From assembly GCF_900100395.1 (NCBI RefSeq), contig NZ_FNFB01000003.1, positions 310,001 through 374,000 on the forward strand: a stretch of DNA of 64,000 bases, given 5' to 3'. Both the position numbers and the translations under genes were made by a program. The notes under the pieces are model-generated. The model did no database searches. It saw nothing but the letters and a program-made list of their open reading frames with translations, and was not told the origin of the DNA. The DNA is from Nonomuraea maritima. Lineage in GTDB: Bacteria > Actinomycetota > Actinomycetes > Streptosporangiales > Streptosporangiaceae. Positions within the stretch are counted from its first letter, which is position 1. Each line of letters begins with the position of its first letter. This document shows, piece after piece, positions 17,088 to 24,967 of this stretch.

Positions 17088-17819
17088 TCAGAACCTCGTG
17101 CAGGCCAGCCAGTGGTCGAGCAGACCTCGATCACCGGCCACGCCGCCCTCGGCGGGCGGCACCCGTCCGGTGAGCACGAGCATCAGCTCCGTCACCGGAC
17201 CCGACACCGTGACGTCCGCGCCCGCGTTCCCGCGTGCCACCCGGATGCCGTCCGGAGTCCTGGTGACCAGCCAGCCGTCCATCGCGTGCGGGCGGACGGC
17301 GAGCCGTTCGCCCGTGCCGCGCAGTTCGACGAGGTCCGGCTTGAACGCCTCCGCCTCGGGGGCCGACAGCAGCTCCATGCCCTCGCCGATCACGTCGGCC
17401 GCCAGCCGCGGGGAGATCTCGAACCCGGCGCCGGTCGTGGCCGCCGCGTCGTAGCGGTGGACGGTGACGTCGCTCAGCATCCGGCGAAGCCAGAACGCCG
17501 GCGGCACCGGCCCCAGCACCGACCACACCCGGGCGTCGCCGGGGGCGTCGCGTACGGCCTCGATCAGCTCCTCGGCGCCGTCGGCGAGCCGGCGCTCCCA
17601 CCCGCCGATCGCGCCAGGGTCGGCCGCGCGCGGGTCGGGGATCGGCAGCGGCGCGGCCGCGCGCACCAGCTCGGCCGCCCAGCGCAGCGCCTGCTCGATG
17701 TGCGCCACCAGGTCGCGCAGCCGCCACTCGGGGCAGGTGGGTACCGTCGCGTCCGGGTCGCCCGCGACGGCCGCCCGCGCCAGCGCGGCAGTCTGCTCCT
17801 GAAGGTCCTCCGCCATCAT
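17088..17819 (-). CDS. Maleylpyruvate isomerase family mycothiol-dependent enzyme
   Basis: The 243-aa protein has the DinB/MDMPI fold pattern: VPTCPEWRLRDLVAHIEQALRW near the N-terminus, the His-containing VTVHRYDA in the middle, and a C-terminal MDMPI_C domain (about 150-240). Family members use mycothiol as thiol cofactor for isomerisation or conjugation. ATG 17819 follows AGGAG by 7 nt. It is divergent from a MerR gene, with a MerR-type dyad in the 56-bp gap, so it is a likely MerR target. Confidence 0.82.
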   Translation of the reverse strand: MMAEDLQEQTAALARAAVAGDPDATVPTCPEWRLRDLVAHIEQALRWAAELVRAAAPLPIPDPRAADPGAIGGWERRLADGAEELIEAVRDAPGDARVWSVLGPVPPAFWLRRMLSDVTVHRYDAAATTGAGFEISPRLAADVIGEGMELLSAPEAEAFKPDLVELRGTGERLAVRPHAMDGWLVTRTPDGIRVARGNAGADVTVSGPVTELMLVLTGRVPPAEGGVAGDRGLLDHWLACTRF

Positions 17820-17853
17820 GACGTCACTCCTCTCGTCGCGATTACCGTAGGAA

Positions 17854-17869
17854 CTCCAGCCCACTGGAG
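17854..17869. promoter_or_regulatory. MerR-type dyad operator
   Basis: CTCCAG (17854-17859), spacer CCCA, CTGGAG (17864-17869) form a perfect dyad in the short gap between the divergent isomerase and MerR genes. Its right arm supplies the GGAGG ribosome-binding site of merR, so binding could also block translation initiation. Confidence 0.55.
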
Positions 17870-17875
17870 GTTCAA

Positions 17876-18784
17876 GTGCCGTTGCGCGAGGACACGATCG
17901 GGATCGGTGAACTGGCCCGGCTGACCGGGGTCTCGGTGCGGACCGTCCGCTTCTACTGCGACGAGGGCATCATTGCGTCCGTGCGCAGCACCGGCGGCCA
18001 CCGCAGGTTCGACCGGGCGGCGGTGCAGACCCTGGGCATGGTGCGGCGGCTGCGCGGGCTCGGCCTCGGGCTCACCGCGATCGCCCGGGTGCTGGCGGGC
18101 GAGAGCTCCGTGGCCGAGGCCGTGGCCGCCGAGCGGGCCTCGCTGGACGTCCGGCTCGCCGGTCTCTCCTGGCGGCGCGCCGCGCTGAGCGCGGTGGAGT
18201 CGGCGGGCCCCGCCGACCGGGCAGCCCGGCTCGACCTGCTGGCCGGGGTGGAGGACGGTGTCGTCGCCCGCGACACGCTGGTGGAGTTCTGGCGGCGACA
18301 GAGGGTGGCCCCCGTTCCCGAAGGCGTCTTCACCTCGTTCGTGACCATGGCCGTGCCCCAGCCGCCCGTCGCCCCGACGCCGGCGCAGGTGGTCGCGTAC
18401 GCGGAGATGGTCGCGCTGACGGCCGACCGGGCGTTCTCGGGCGCCCTGCGCTCCGCGGCCCTGGCCGGCCTCCAGGTGATCGACGACGAGGAGAGCCTGC
18501 TGTACGGGGTCGGCGAGGCGTGCGCACTGGCCGAACCCCTCGTGCTGGCCGGAGAGCCGCCGCGGGAGGGGCCCGAGCTGGACCGGTTCGTGGCCGCGCA
18601 CGCCACGGCCCGGCGGCGCGCGGACTCGCCGGCGTTCCGCCGGGAGCTGGTCGCCGCGGCCGAGCCGGATCCCCGGCTGCGCCGCTACTGGCGGTTGGTG
18701 GGCGAGGTGAGCGGCGAGCGCGCCACGCTCGGCGCGACGCACCTGTGGCTGACCGACGCCCTCGCACGCACCACGCCCGCCTGA
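17876..18784 (+). CDS. MerR family transcriptional regulator
   Basis: The 302-aa protein has an N-terminal MerR winged helix (about 8-75: IGIGELARLTGVSVRTVRFYCDEGII, GHRRFDRAAV). A dimerisation helix and a long C-terminal helical domain (about 120-300) follow, unlike short metal sensors, so the ligand is probably organic. The start is GTG 17876, 5 nt after GGAGG. It is divergent from the mycothiol-dependent isomerase-family gene. Confidence 0.87.
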   Translation: MPLREDTIGIGELARLTGVSVRTVRFYCDEGIIASVRSTGGHRRFDRAAVQTLGMVRRLRGLGLGLTAIARVLAGESSVAEAVAAERASLDVRLAGLSWRRAALSAVESAGPADRAARLDLLAGVEDGVVARDTLVEFWRRQRVAPVPEGVFTSFVTMAVPQPPVAPTPAQVVAYAEMVALTADRAFSGALRSAALAGLQVIDDEESLLYGVGEACALAEPLVLAGEPPREGPELDRFVAAHATARRRADSPAFRRELVAAAEPDPRLRRYWRLVGEVSGERATLGATHLWLTDALARTTPA

Positions 18785-18813
18785 CGGGCACTGCCCCTGA
18801 CTACTACTCCGTG

Positions 18814-18848
18814 CTACCGTGTAGTGGTACTCGGTGGTACAAGGTACC
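18814..18848. promoter_or_regulatory. GGTAC-rich regulatory element before padR
   Basis: The segment contains CTAC-CGT-GTAG (18814-18824) and three GGTAC copies (18826-18830, 18836-18840, 18843-18847). The 11-mer TGGTACTCGGT (18825-18835) recurs exactly at 20132-20142, before the exporter half of this locus. A PadR-binding site is the likely explanation. Confidence 0.5.
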
Positions 18849-18851
18849 AGG

Positions 18852-19193
18852 ATGAAGAGGGCCATGGTGGACGACCTGACGGAGATGCTGAAGGGCACCC
18901 TCGAGGGCTGCGTGTTGGAGATCATCGGCAGCGAGGAGACGTACGGGTACGCCATCACGCGCCGGCTGAACGAACTCGGCTTCGCCGACGTCGTCGAGGG
19001 GACGGTTTACACCATCCTGCTGAGGCTGGAGAAGAACGGGCTCGTCCAGGTGGTGAAACGGCCCTCCGAGGTGGGCCCGCCGCGCAAGTTCTATGCGCTC
19101 AACGACGCGGGCCGCGACAGGCTCGCGACGTTCTGGAAGAAGTGGGAGTACGTCACGTCCCGGATCGAGAAGCTCAGGGAGGGCGGGAGATGA
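18852..19193 (+). CDS. PadR family transcriptional regulator
   Basis: The 113-aa protein is a PadR winged helix: LKGTLEGCVLEIIG, YGYAITRRLNELGF, VVEGTVYTILLRLEKNGLV, then GPPRKFYALNDAGR. These regulators repress drug exporters and phenolic-acid genes and are released by ligand. ATG 18852 lies 7 nt after AAGG; an ATG at 18864 is possible. It overlaps the first DUF1048 gene by 4 bp (ATGA) and heads the locus that ends with the DrrAB-type exporter. Confidence 0.9.
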   Translation: MKRAMVDDLTEMLKGTLEGCVLEIIGSEETYGYAITRRLNELGFADVVEGTVYTILLRLEKNGLVQVVKRPSEVGPPRKFYALNDAGRDRLATFWKKWEYVTSRIEKLREGGR

Positions 19194-19546
19194 ACGTCTG
19201 GGAGGCCGTGACAGGCAGCGACCTGACCAGGGATTGGAAGGCGTTCGAAGTCCGTGCCGAGGCGCTGCCCGCCGACCATCGGGCGGCGTGGGAAGAGATC
19301 AAAGGTCATCTCTTCGCGTACGCGGATTTCACGGGTCGAAAGCTGATGCCGATTCTCGACAGTGCTCTCGGGCTGCTCGAGGAGACGGCGGCCGATGGGC
19401 AGGGCGTTCGCGCGGTGCTGGGTGACGACATCGCGGGCTTCTGCGCGGCGCTGGCCGGCGGAGAGGGGGCTCGCAGCCATCGCGACCGGTGGCGCGAGCA
19501 GCTCAACAGGAACGTCGCGAAGAAGCTGGGCCGGCTGGGAGGCTGA
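19190..19546 (+). CDS. DUF1048 family protein (first copy)
   Basis: The 118-aa protein has a DUF1048 helical-bundle pattern: RDWKAFEVRAEALPADHRAAWEEIKGHLF, then LDSALGLLEETAADGQGV and VLGDDIAGFCAAL. DUF1048 proteins are short, cytosolic, of unknown mechanism, and very often follow a padR gene. It is translationally coupled to padR and is followed immediately by a second, frameshifted copy. Confidence 0.85.
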   Translation: MNVWEAVTGSDLTRDWKAFEVRAEALPADHRAAWEEIKGHLFAYADFTGRKLMPILDSALGLLEETAADGQGVRAVLGDDIAGFCAALAGGEGARSHRDRWREQLNRNVAKKLGRLGG

Positions 19547-19547
19547 C

Positions 19548-19860
19548 GTGGGCATCCAGGACATCGTCGAGGGCAAGAGGCAGTGGCGGGCGCACATGGC
19601 GCGGGTCAAGGCGCTCCCGCCCGACTACCGGATCGTCTACAAGGAGATCCCAGAAGTACCTTCTCAAGGTCGGATCGAGCGACCTGCTCGAGGGGATCCT
19701 CGATTTCTTCGAGGAGGGCGTCGCGGGCGGCAGGGGCGTCCTGGAGCTCATCGGCACCGACGTCGCGGCCTTCTGCGACGACCTCATCAAGGACTCGCGC
19801 ACGTACGCGGACATCTACCAGGAGTCCATCGGCGGGAAGGCCGGCGCGGCCGGAGAGTGA
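19548..19860 (+). pseudogene. DUF1048 family protein (second copy), frameshifted
   Basis: From GTG 19548 (GGGAGG 6 nt upstream) the frame reads a clear DUF1048 start, IVEGKRQWRAHMARVKALPPDYRIVYKEI. It then becomes nonsense after the CCC run at 19649-19651. Removing one C restores the family pattern QKYLLKVGSSDLLEGILDFFEEG through DDLIKDSRTYADIYQES to the TGA at 19858-19860. So a single-base insertion splits an otherwise intact gene of about 103 residues. It is either a true pseudogene or a sequencing error in a short homopolymer. Confidence 0.8.
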
Positions 19861-19925
19861 CATCCGCCGGGCGGAGTCCTTGTCCGGCGACACTCCGCCT
19901 GCCGCCGCGCCCGCACCTTTGTCAG

Positions 19926-19952
19926 GCCGTGCCCGCTGCGATCGGGCACGGC
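19926..19952. terminator. Hairpin between the regulatory and exporter halves of the PadR locus
   Basis: GCCGTGCCCG (19926-19935) and CGGGCACGGC (19943-19952) are perfect 10-bp arms around a 7-nt loop. The 357-bp gap 19861-20217 holds this hairpin and, further on, the GGTAC operator element at 20104-20146; I see no gene in it. It separates padR-DUF1048 from DUF1048-drrAB into two transcription units. Confidence 0.6.
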
Positions 19953-20131
19953 GAACGGACGCCCCTGCCGCGTTGCCGTGTCAGTACGGCAACAGGCCGG
20001 TGTCAGCGCCTTCGGCGATGGTGGACGCCGTGAACAGCTCACCGATCGCGCACAGCGATCACCACGCCCCGCACCTGCACGCTCCAGCTATTCGGTATTG
20101 CTAGGTACCGGTAGTCAGTGTTACTTTGTAC

Positions 20132-20146
20132 TGGTACTCGGTACCA
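20132..20146. promoter_or_regulatory. Probable PadR operator before the exporter operon
   Basis: TGGTAC-TCG-GTACCA (20132-20146) is a perfect inverted repeat, with an additional GGTACC at 20104-20109. It shares the 11-mer TGGTACTCGGT with the padR upstream region, so both transcription units are probably controlled by the same PadR protein. Confidence 0.6.
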
Positions 20147-20217
20147 CCAAGTAGGTGGCGCACCCGGCGCTTCCTGGCCGAACGGCCGGCAGAGCCCCGC
20201 TGAGGAGGCAAGGAGAC

Positions 20218-20628
20218 ATGACCACAGGGTCGGACGAGCCGAAGAACCGCTATCTGCAGTACCTGGAGATCGTCACCGGACCACTGGAGGAGAAGAAGCG
20301 CTACCGGCAGTACAAGGCACGGATCAAGCGGCTGCCCGAGAACTACCGCATCGCGGTCGAGGCCCTGGAGCGCTACCTGATGCACTTCGGGCCGGTCGAC
20401 GGCTCCGGCGCGATGGAGATGTACGAGGACCTCGCGGATCTGTTCGAGCGGAGCGCGGCCGACGCCACCCCCATCCGCGACATCTTCGGCGACGACCCCA
20501 TCGAGTTCGTCGAGACCTTCATGTCCAACTACCCCCTCGGCCAGTACCGGGCCCGCGAACGCCACCGGTTCACCAGCGCCGTCGACCGCGCCATCGGCGC
20601 CACCCCACCACAGGACAGGACAGAGTGA
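20218..20628 (+). CDS. DUF1048 family protein (third copy)
   Basis: The 136-aa helical protein contains the family motif KRYRQYKARIKRLPENYRIAVEALERYLMHFG and a following acidic segment (EDLADLFERSAAD, FGDDPIEFVETF). It is longer at its C-terminus than the two other copies here, with a basic RARERHRFTSAV extension. ATG 20218 follows AAGGAG. Its TGA overlaps the ATG of the ABC ATPase gene, indicating coupled translation with the exporter and a role linked to it. Confidence 0.85.
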   Translation: MTTGSDEPKNRYLQYLEIVTGPLEEKKRYRQYKARIKRLPENYRIAVEALERYLMHFGPVDGSGAMEMYEDLADLFERSAADATPIRDIFGDDPIEFVETFMSNYPLGQYRARERHRFTSAVDRAIGATPPQDRTE

Positions 20629-21392
20629 TGACGACCCAGCCCGCCCCGGCGATCCAGGTGTGCGGCCTGCAGAAGTCGTACAAGGAGCTTCGCGTGCTGC
20701 GCGGCGTGGACCTCGAGGTGGCGCGGGGCAGCATCTTCGCCCTGCTCGGCTCCAACGGAGCCGGCAAGACCACCGCCGTGCGGATCCTGTCCACGCTGCT
20801 CAGGGCCGACGCGGGCACGGTGCGCGTGAACGGCTTCGACGTCGCCACGCAGGCGGCGGACGTGCGCGAGTCGATCAGCCTCACCGGGCAGTTCGCCGCC
20901 GTTGACGAGATTCTCACCGGACGGGAGAACCTCGTGCTGGTCGCCCGGCTGCGGCACCTCAAGAATCCAGGGGAGATCGCCGACGACCTGCTGGAACGGT
21001 TCTCGCTGACCGACGCGGGCGGGCGGAGGGCGGCGACGTACTCGGGAGGCATGCGCCGGCGCCTCGACATCGCGATGAGCCTGATCGGCGATCCGCCCGT
21101 CATCTTCCTCGACGAGCCGACCACCGGGCTCGACCCCCAGGCCCGCATCGAGGTGTGGCAGGCCGTCAGGGAGCTCGCCGACAGGGGGACGACGGTGCTG
21201 CTCACCACGCAGTACCTGGACGAGGCGGAACAGCTCGCCGACCGGATCGCGATCCTCCACGAGGGCCGGATCGTCGTCAACGGCACCCTGGCCGAGCTCA
21301 GGAAACTGCTCCCGCCCGCCACGGTCGAATACGTCGAGAAGCAGCCGACCCTCGAGGACGTCTTCCTCGCCCTCGTCGGCACGAAGGGATGA
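20628..21392 (+). CDS. DrrA-like ABC exporter ATP-binding protein
   Basis: The 254-aa ATPase has Walker A GSNGAGKTT (41-49), signature YSGGMRRRLDIA (138-149) and Walker B VIFLDEPTTGLD. The switch motif LLTTQYLDEAEQLADRI has Gln in place of His, as in daunorubicin-exporter DrrA. It energises the membrane subunit encoded next. ATG 20628 overlaps the preceding stop; GTG 20625 is in frame as an alternative. It is part of the PadR-controlled operon. Confidence 0.92.
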   Translation: MTTQPAPAIQVCGLQKSYKELRVLRGVDLEVARGSIFALLGSNGAGKTTAVRILSTLLRADAGTVRVNGFDVATQAADVRESISLTGQFAAVDEILTGRENLVLVARLRHLKNPGEIADDLLERFSLTDAGGRRAATYSGGMRRRLDIAMSLIGDPPVIFLDEPTTGLDPQARIEVWQAVRELADRGTTVLLTTQYLDEAEQLADRIAILHEGRIVVNGTLAELRKLLPPATVEYVEKQPTLEDVFLALVGTKG

Positions 21393-21401
21393 CGAGCCGC
21401 C

Positions 21402-22163
21402 ATGAGCAAGCATTTCCTCGGTGACACCACCGTCCTGCTGGGACGGTCACTGCGCCATATAGCGCGCAGTCCGGACACCATCATCACGACCGCGGTCATG
21501 CCGATCGCCATGATGCTGATGTTCGTTTACGTCTTCGGCGGCGCGATCAGCACGGGGACGGGCTCATATGTGAACTACCTGCTGCCCGGCATCCTGCTCA
21601 TCACGGTCGCCTCGGGCATCGCCTACACCTCCTACCGGCTGTTCATGGACATGAAGGGCGGCATCTTCGAGCGCTTCCAGTCGATGCCGACCGCGCGGTC
21701 GTCGGTGCTGTGGGCGCACGTGCTGACCTCGCTGGTCGCCAACCTCGTCTCACTCGCGGTCGTGATGCTCGTGGCCCTGCTCATGGGCTTCCGGTCGGGG
21801 GCGGGGGTGTCTGCGTGGCTGGCGGTGGCGGGCATCCTGATCCTGTTCACCCTGGCGTTGACCTGGATCGCCGTCATCCCCGGCCTGTCGGCCAGGACCG
21901 TGGAGGGCGCGAGCGCGTTCTCCTACCCGCTCATCTTCCTGCCCTTTCTCAGCTCGGCGTTCGTGCCCACCGCCACCATGCCAGGACCGGTGCGCGCCTT
22001 CGCCGAGAACCAGCCGGTGACCTCCATCGTCAACGCCATCCGCGCCCTGTTCACCGGGCAGCCGGTCGGCGCCGACATCTGGGTCGCCCTCGCCTGGTGC
22101 GCCGGCATCCTCGTCGTCGCGTACGCCTTCGCCATGCGGACCTACCGCCGCAAGACCCCCTAG
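21402..22163 (+). CDS. DrrB-like ABC-2 exporter permease
   Basis: The 253-aa ABC-2 type membrane subunit has about six TM helices and the family motifs LLPGILLITVASGIAYTSYRLFMDMKGGIFERFQSMP-like region (62-98) and FLSSAFVPTATMPG near 185-200. With the upstream ATPase it forms a drug or lipid exporter. It starts 9 nt after the ATPase stop. Confidence 0.92.
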   Translation: MSKHFLGDTTVLLGRSLRHIARSPDTIITTAVMPIAMMLMFVYVFGGAISTGTGSYVNYLLPGILLITVASGIAYTSYRLFMDMKGGIFERFQSMPTARSSVLWAHVLTSLVANLVSLAVVMLVALLMGFRSGAGVSAWLAVAGILILFTLALTWIAVIPGLSARTVEGASAFSYPLIFLPFLSSAFVPTATMPGPVRAFAENQPVTSIVNAIRALFTGQPVGADIWVALAWCAGILVVAYAFAMRTYRRKTP

Positions 22164-22268
22164 GCCGGCCGTGGTGCGCCCACGGCGAAAGGACGCGTCG
22201 TGATCCACCCTCTCGAGACGATGCCGACGGCGCGTCAGGCCGGCTGTGAAGAGCCTGCCGGCGTGAGC

Positions 22269-23561
22269 TCAGCCGGTCGCCTCGGCCACCCGTACGGGAC
22301 GGCGGCGCGCCACCAGCACGGCGAGGGCGGCCAGCAGCAGCCACGCGGAGGTCAGGCCGACGAGCCAGGACCAGCCCGCGTGGCCGTACACGATGCCGCC
22401 CACCGTGCCGCCCACGCCGCTGCCCAGGTAGTAGCAGAGGGTGTAGAGGCCGGCGGCGCGGCCCCGGGCGGCGGGCGGCGCCTCGGCGGTGGCCCACGCG
22501 TTGGCGACGGCGTGCGCGGCGAAGAACCCGGCCGTCAGCACGGCGAACCCGAGCACGATCACCGGCAGGGACGGGTGCGCGGTCAGCAGGCTGCCCACCA
22601 CCGTGACGGCCAGCGCGGTGACGACCGCGGGCGTACGTCCCAGGCGGGCGGCCAGGCGGCCGGCGGCGGCCGAGGTGAGGGTGCCCATCGCGTACGAGAG
22701 GAAGACGAGCGAGGCGGCGGCGGGGCTCAGGTCGAGCGGCGGCGCGGACAGCCGGAACGCGGCGGCGTTGTAGAGCGCGACGAACGCCCCCATCCCCAGC
22801 CCGCCGACCAGGATCGGCGTCACGATCGCCGCCCCCAGCCGCGGCCGCGAGCCACCCCGGGGACCCACGCGCCGCACCCCCATCGCGCCGCCCCTTTCGG
22901 CGAGCGCCTGAGCGGTGCGGGGTTCGCGGGGGAGCGCCGGGTGGAGGAGGTCGCGCTCGGGTGCGGTGGTGGTGCGGGGTTCGCGGGGGAGGGTGAGGGC
23001 GGTGAAGGTGGCGCAGGCGAGGGCTACCGCGGCGACGGCGAGCAGGGCGCCGTGCCAGCCGAGGGGGCCGGTGGCGAAGCCCGCGCCGAGGCGGCCGAGC
23101 ATGCCGCCGACCGAGTTGCCGGCGATCATCGCGCCCACCGCCGTCGGCAGCCGCGCCGTCCCGAGCACGTCCGCGAGGTACGCCGCTCCCACTCCAGCGA
23201 ACCCGGCGACCGCCACCCCCTGCACCGCCCGCAGCGCGAGCAGCACCGGGAAGGACGGCGCCAGCGGCAGTGACAGCCCGATCAGCGCCGCCACCAGCAC
23301 CGACCAGAGGATCATCCGCCGCCGCCCGACGGCGCCCGCCGCCCATGCCAGCGGCAGCACCGCGACGGCCAGCGCGGTGGTCGCCACCCCGATCGCGAGC
23401 GACGCGCTGCCGGGGTCGAGCCCGTACGCCCGCGCCATTTGCGGCAGCACCGGCTGCGGTGCGTACAGCAGGGCGAACGACGACAGCCCGGCGGCCGCGA
23501 CGGCCGCACTCACCCGCCGCGTGTCGACGCGAACATCCTGGACGGTAACCACCTTCTTCAC
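22269..23561 (-). CDS. MFS transporter (YnfM-like)
   Basis: The 430-aa protein has 12 predicted TM helices and MFS motifs: YAPQPVLPQMARAYGLDPGS in the first loop, RRRMILWS (motif A) and RAVQGVAVAGF. A low-complexity cytoplasmic loop (about 195-235) is unusually Arg/Pro-rich. It resembles YnfM/arabinose-efflux type exporters. The start is uncertain. GTG 23561 is given, but a TTGGAC / TAGCGT promoter pair runs up to it, so a leaderless start at GTG 23552 is plausible. It is divergent from a LysR gene, its probable regulator. Confidence 0.87.
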   Translation of the reverse strand: MKKVVTVQDVRVDTRRVSAAVAAAGLSSFALLYAPQPVLPQMARAYGLDPGSASLAIGVATTALAVAVLPLAWAAGAVGRRRMILWSVLVAALIGLSLPLAPSFPVLLALRAVQGVAVAGFAGVGAAYLADVLGTARLPTAVGAMIAGNSVGGMLGRLGAGFATGPLGWHGALLAVAAVALACATFTALTLPREPRTTTAPERDLLHPALPREPRTAQALAERGGAMGVRRVGPRGGSRPRLGAAIVTPILVGGLGMGAFVALYNAAAFRLSAPPLDLSPAAASLVFLSYAMGTLTSAAAGRLAARLGRTPAVVTALAVTVVGSLLTAHPSLPVIVLGFAVLTAGFFAAHAVANAWATAEAPPAARGRAAGLYTLCYYLGSGVGGTVGGIVYGHAGWSWLVGLTSAWLLLAALAVLVARRRPVRVAEATG

Positions 23562-23615
23562 GCTAGGCAGCACGGAAGAATACGTCCAATGCGCCCATAG
23601 CCGATAATTCATACT

Positions 23616-24587
23616 GTGACGTATGAATCGGATGAGGAGCTGGCCGCCCGGCTGGCCCCGTCGCTCGCCCTGCTGGCGGCCGTCGGCGAGACCGGCCAGG
23701 TCACGCGCGCGGCGGAACTGCTCGGCATCCCCCAGCCCACCGCCAGCCGCCGCCTCGCCGCGCTGGCCGGCATCGTCGGCGCCCCGCTGGCGCTCCCGTC
23801 GGGACGCGGGATCCGGCTGACCAGGGCCGGCCGCACTCTCGCCGCCGCCTCCACGCGCGCGCTCGCGGCCGTGTCCGCCGCCGCCCGCGAGGTGCGTGAG
23901 GAGATCGACCCCGGCAGCGGCCGGGTCGTCCTGGGATTCCTGCACCTGCTGGGACGCACGCTGGTGCCGTCCCTCATCGGCGGTTTCCGCGAGCGCCACC
24001 CGGGCGTCCGCTTCGCGCTCGTGCAGGGCTCCCGCCAGGACGTGCTGCGCGCCCTGCGCGAGGGCGAGGTGGACCTCGTGTTCGCCGCCCCCATGCCGCT
24101 GGACGACCCCGACCTGGTCAGCCGGCCGCTCGCCGACCAGGAGCTGGTGCTGGCGGCGCCGTCGTCGCACCGGCTCGCGGCCCGGCGGCGGGTGGGGGCG
24201 GCGGAGCTCGCGGGGGAGGAACTGGTGACGCTCGAACCCGGGTACGGCCTGCGCCAGATCACCGACGACCTGTGCGCCGCGGCCGGGTTCGAGCCGCGGA
24301 TCGCGTTCGAGTGCCAGGAGTCGGAGACCGTGCGCGGGCTGGTGGCCGCCGGGCTGGGGGTGGCCGTCCTGCCCCGCTCCGACCAGCCGTCGGCGGCGGA
24401 CGTCGTGGAGATCCCGCTGGAGCCGCGGGTGTTCCGCACGATCGGCGTCAGCTGGCCGGCCGGCGACCGGCTCACCCCGATCGCCCGTGCCTTCCGCGAC
24501 CATGCCTGCTCCGGCCGTACGGCGCTGGGGCCGGGCTTCCGTCCCGCTCTAAATGATCATGGTCCAGACTGGGCGCATGACACATGA
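23616..24587 (+). CDS. LysR family transcriptional regulator
   Basis: The 323-aa protein has an N-terminal LysR HTH (TGQVTRAAELLGIPQPTASRRLAALAGIVG, about 25-55) and a type 2 periplasmic-binding effector domain (about 95-290, GRVVLGFLHLLGRTLVPSLIGGF). A DHACSGR segment is near the C-terminus. It is divergent from the MFS exporter, in the classical LysR/target arrangement. Its 3' end overlaps the start of the MazG-like gene by 11 bp. Confidence 0.88.
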   Translation: MTYESDEELAARLAPSLALLAAVGETGQVTRAAELLGIPQPTASRRLAALAGIVGAPLALPSGRGIRLTRAGRTLAAASTRALAAVSAAAREVREEIDPGSGRVVLGFLHLLGRTLVPSLIGGFRERHPGVRFALVQGSRQDVLRALREGEVDLVFAAPMPLDDPDLVSRPLADQELVLAAPSSHRLAARRRVGAAELAGEELVTLEPGYGLRQITDDLCAAAGFEPRIAFECQESETVRGLVAAGLGVAVLPRSDQPSAADVVEIPLEPRVFRTIGVSWPAGDRLTPIARAFRDHACSGRTALGPGFRPALNDHGPDWAHDT

Positions 24588-24933
24588 CGGCGACGCGGGG
24601 GTGCCGGGCTCGCTGGCGCGGGCGCTCGAGGACGTGGCGGCCGAGCGGGCCGCGCAGGACGCCAGGTGGGGCATGCAGATCCTGCCGGACGGCACCGGCG
24701 GCGACGGCGCGGAGGCCGAGTCGGATCGCGCCCGCCAGGAGACCGAGACGGCCGCCAGGGCCGGGAGGCTGACCTGGCGGCACATCCTGGCCGAGGAGGT
24801 GCGGGAGGCGTTCGCCGAGTGCGACCCCGAGCTGTTGCGGGCCGAACTCGTCCAGGTGGCCGCGGTCGCGGTCAAGTGGATCCAGGCCCTCGACCGCCGC
24901 CCGGCCCCTCACCCCGCCGACCCCCGCCCCTGA
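24577..24933 (+). CDS. MazG-like hypothetical protein
   Basis: The 118-aa protein has the pattern of a MazG-like family often seen in actinobacteria and their phages: AAERAAQDARWG, a middle RLTWRHILAEEVREAFAECD, and LRAELVQVAAVAVKWIQ. The acidic EExxEA helix resembles the metal-binding helix of all-alpha NTP pyrophosphohydrolases. Catalytic activity is inference. ATG 24577 is chosen for conservation; 24553 would add eight residues. It overlaps the end of lysR. Confidence 0.7.
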   Translation: MTHDGDAGVPGSLARALEDVAAERAAQDARWGMQILPDGTGGDGAEAESDRARQETETAARAGRLTWRHILAEEVREAFAECDPELLRAELVQVAAVAVKWIQALDRRPAPHPADPRP

Positions 24934-24937
24934 CGGG

Positions 24938-24960
24938 CCCGGCCGCGCGGCGCGGCCGGG
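24938..24960. terminator. Bidirectional terminator
   Basis: CCCGGCCGCG (24938-24947) and CGCGGCCGGG (24951-24960) pair perfectly around a 3-nt loop in the 34-bp gap between the convergent MazG-like and qcrB genes. Confidence 0.65.
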
Positions 24961-24967
24961 CGTCGGG

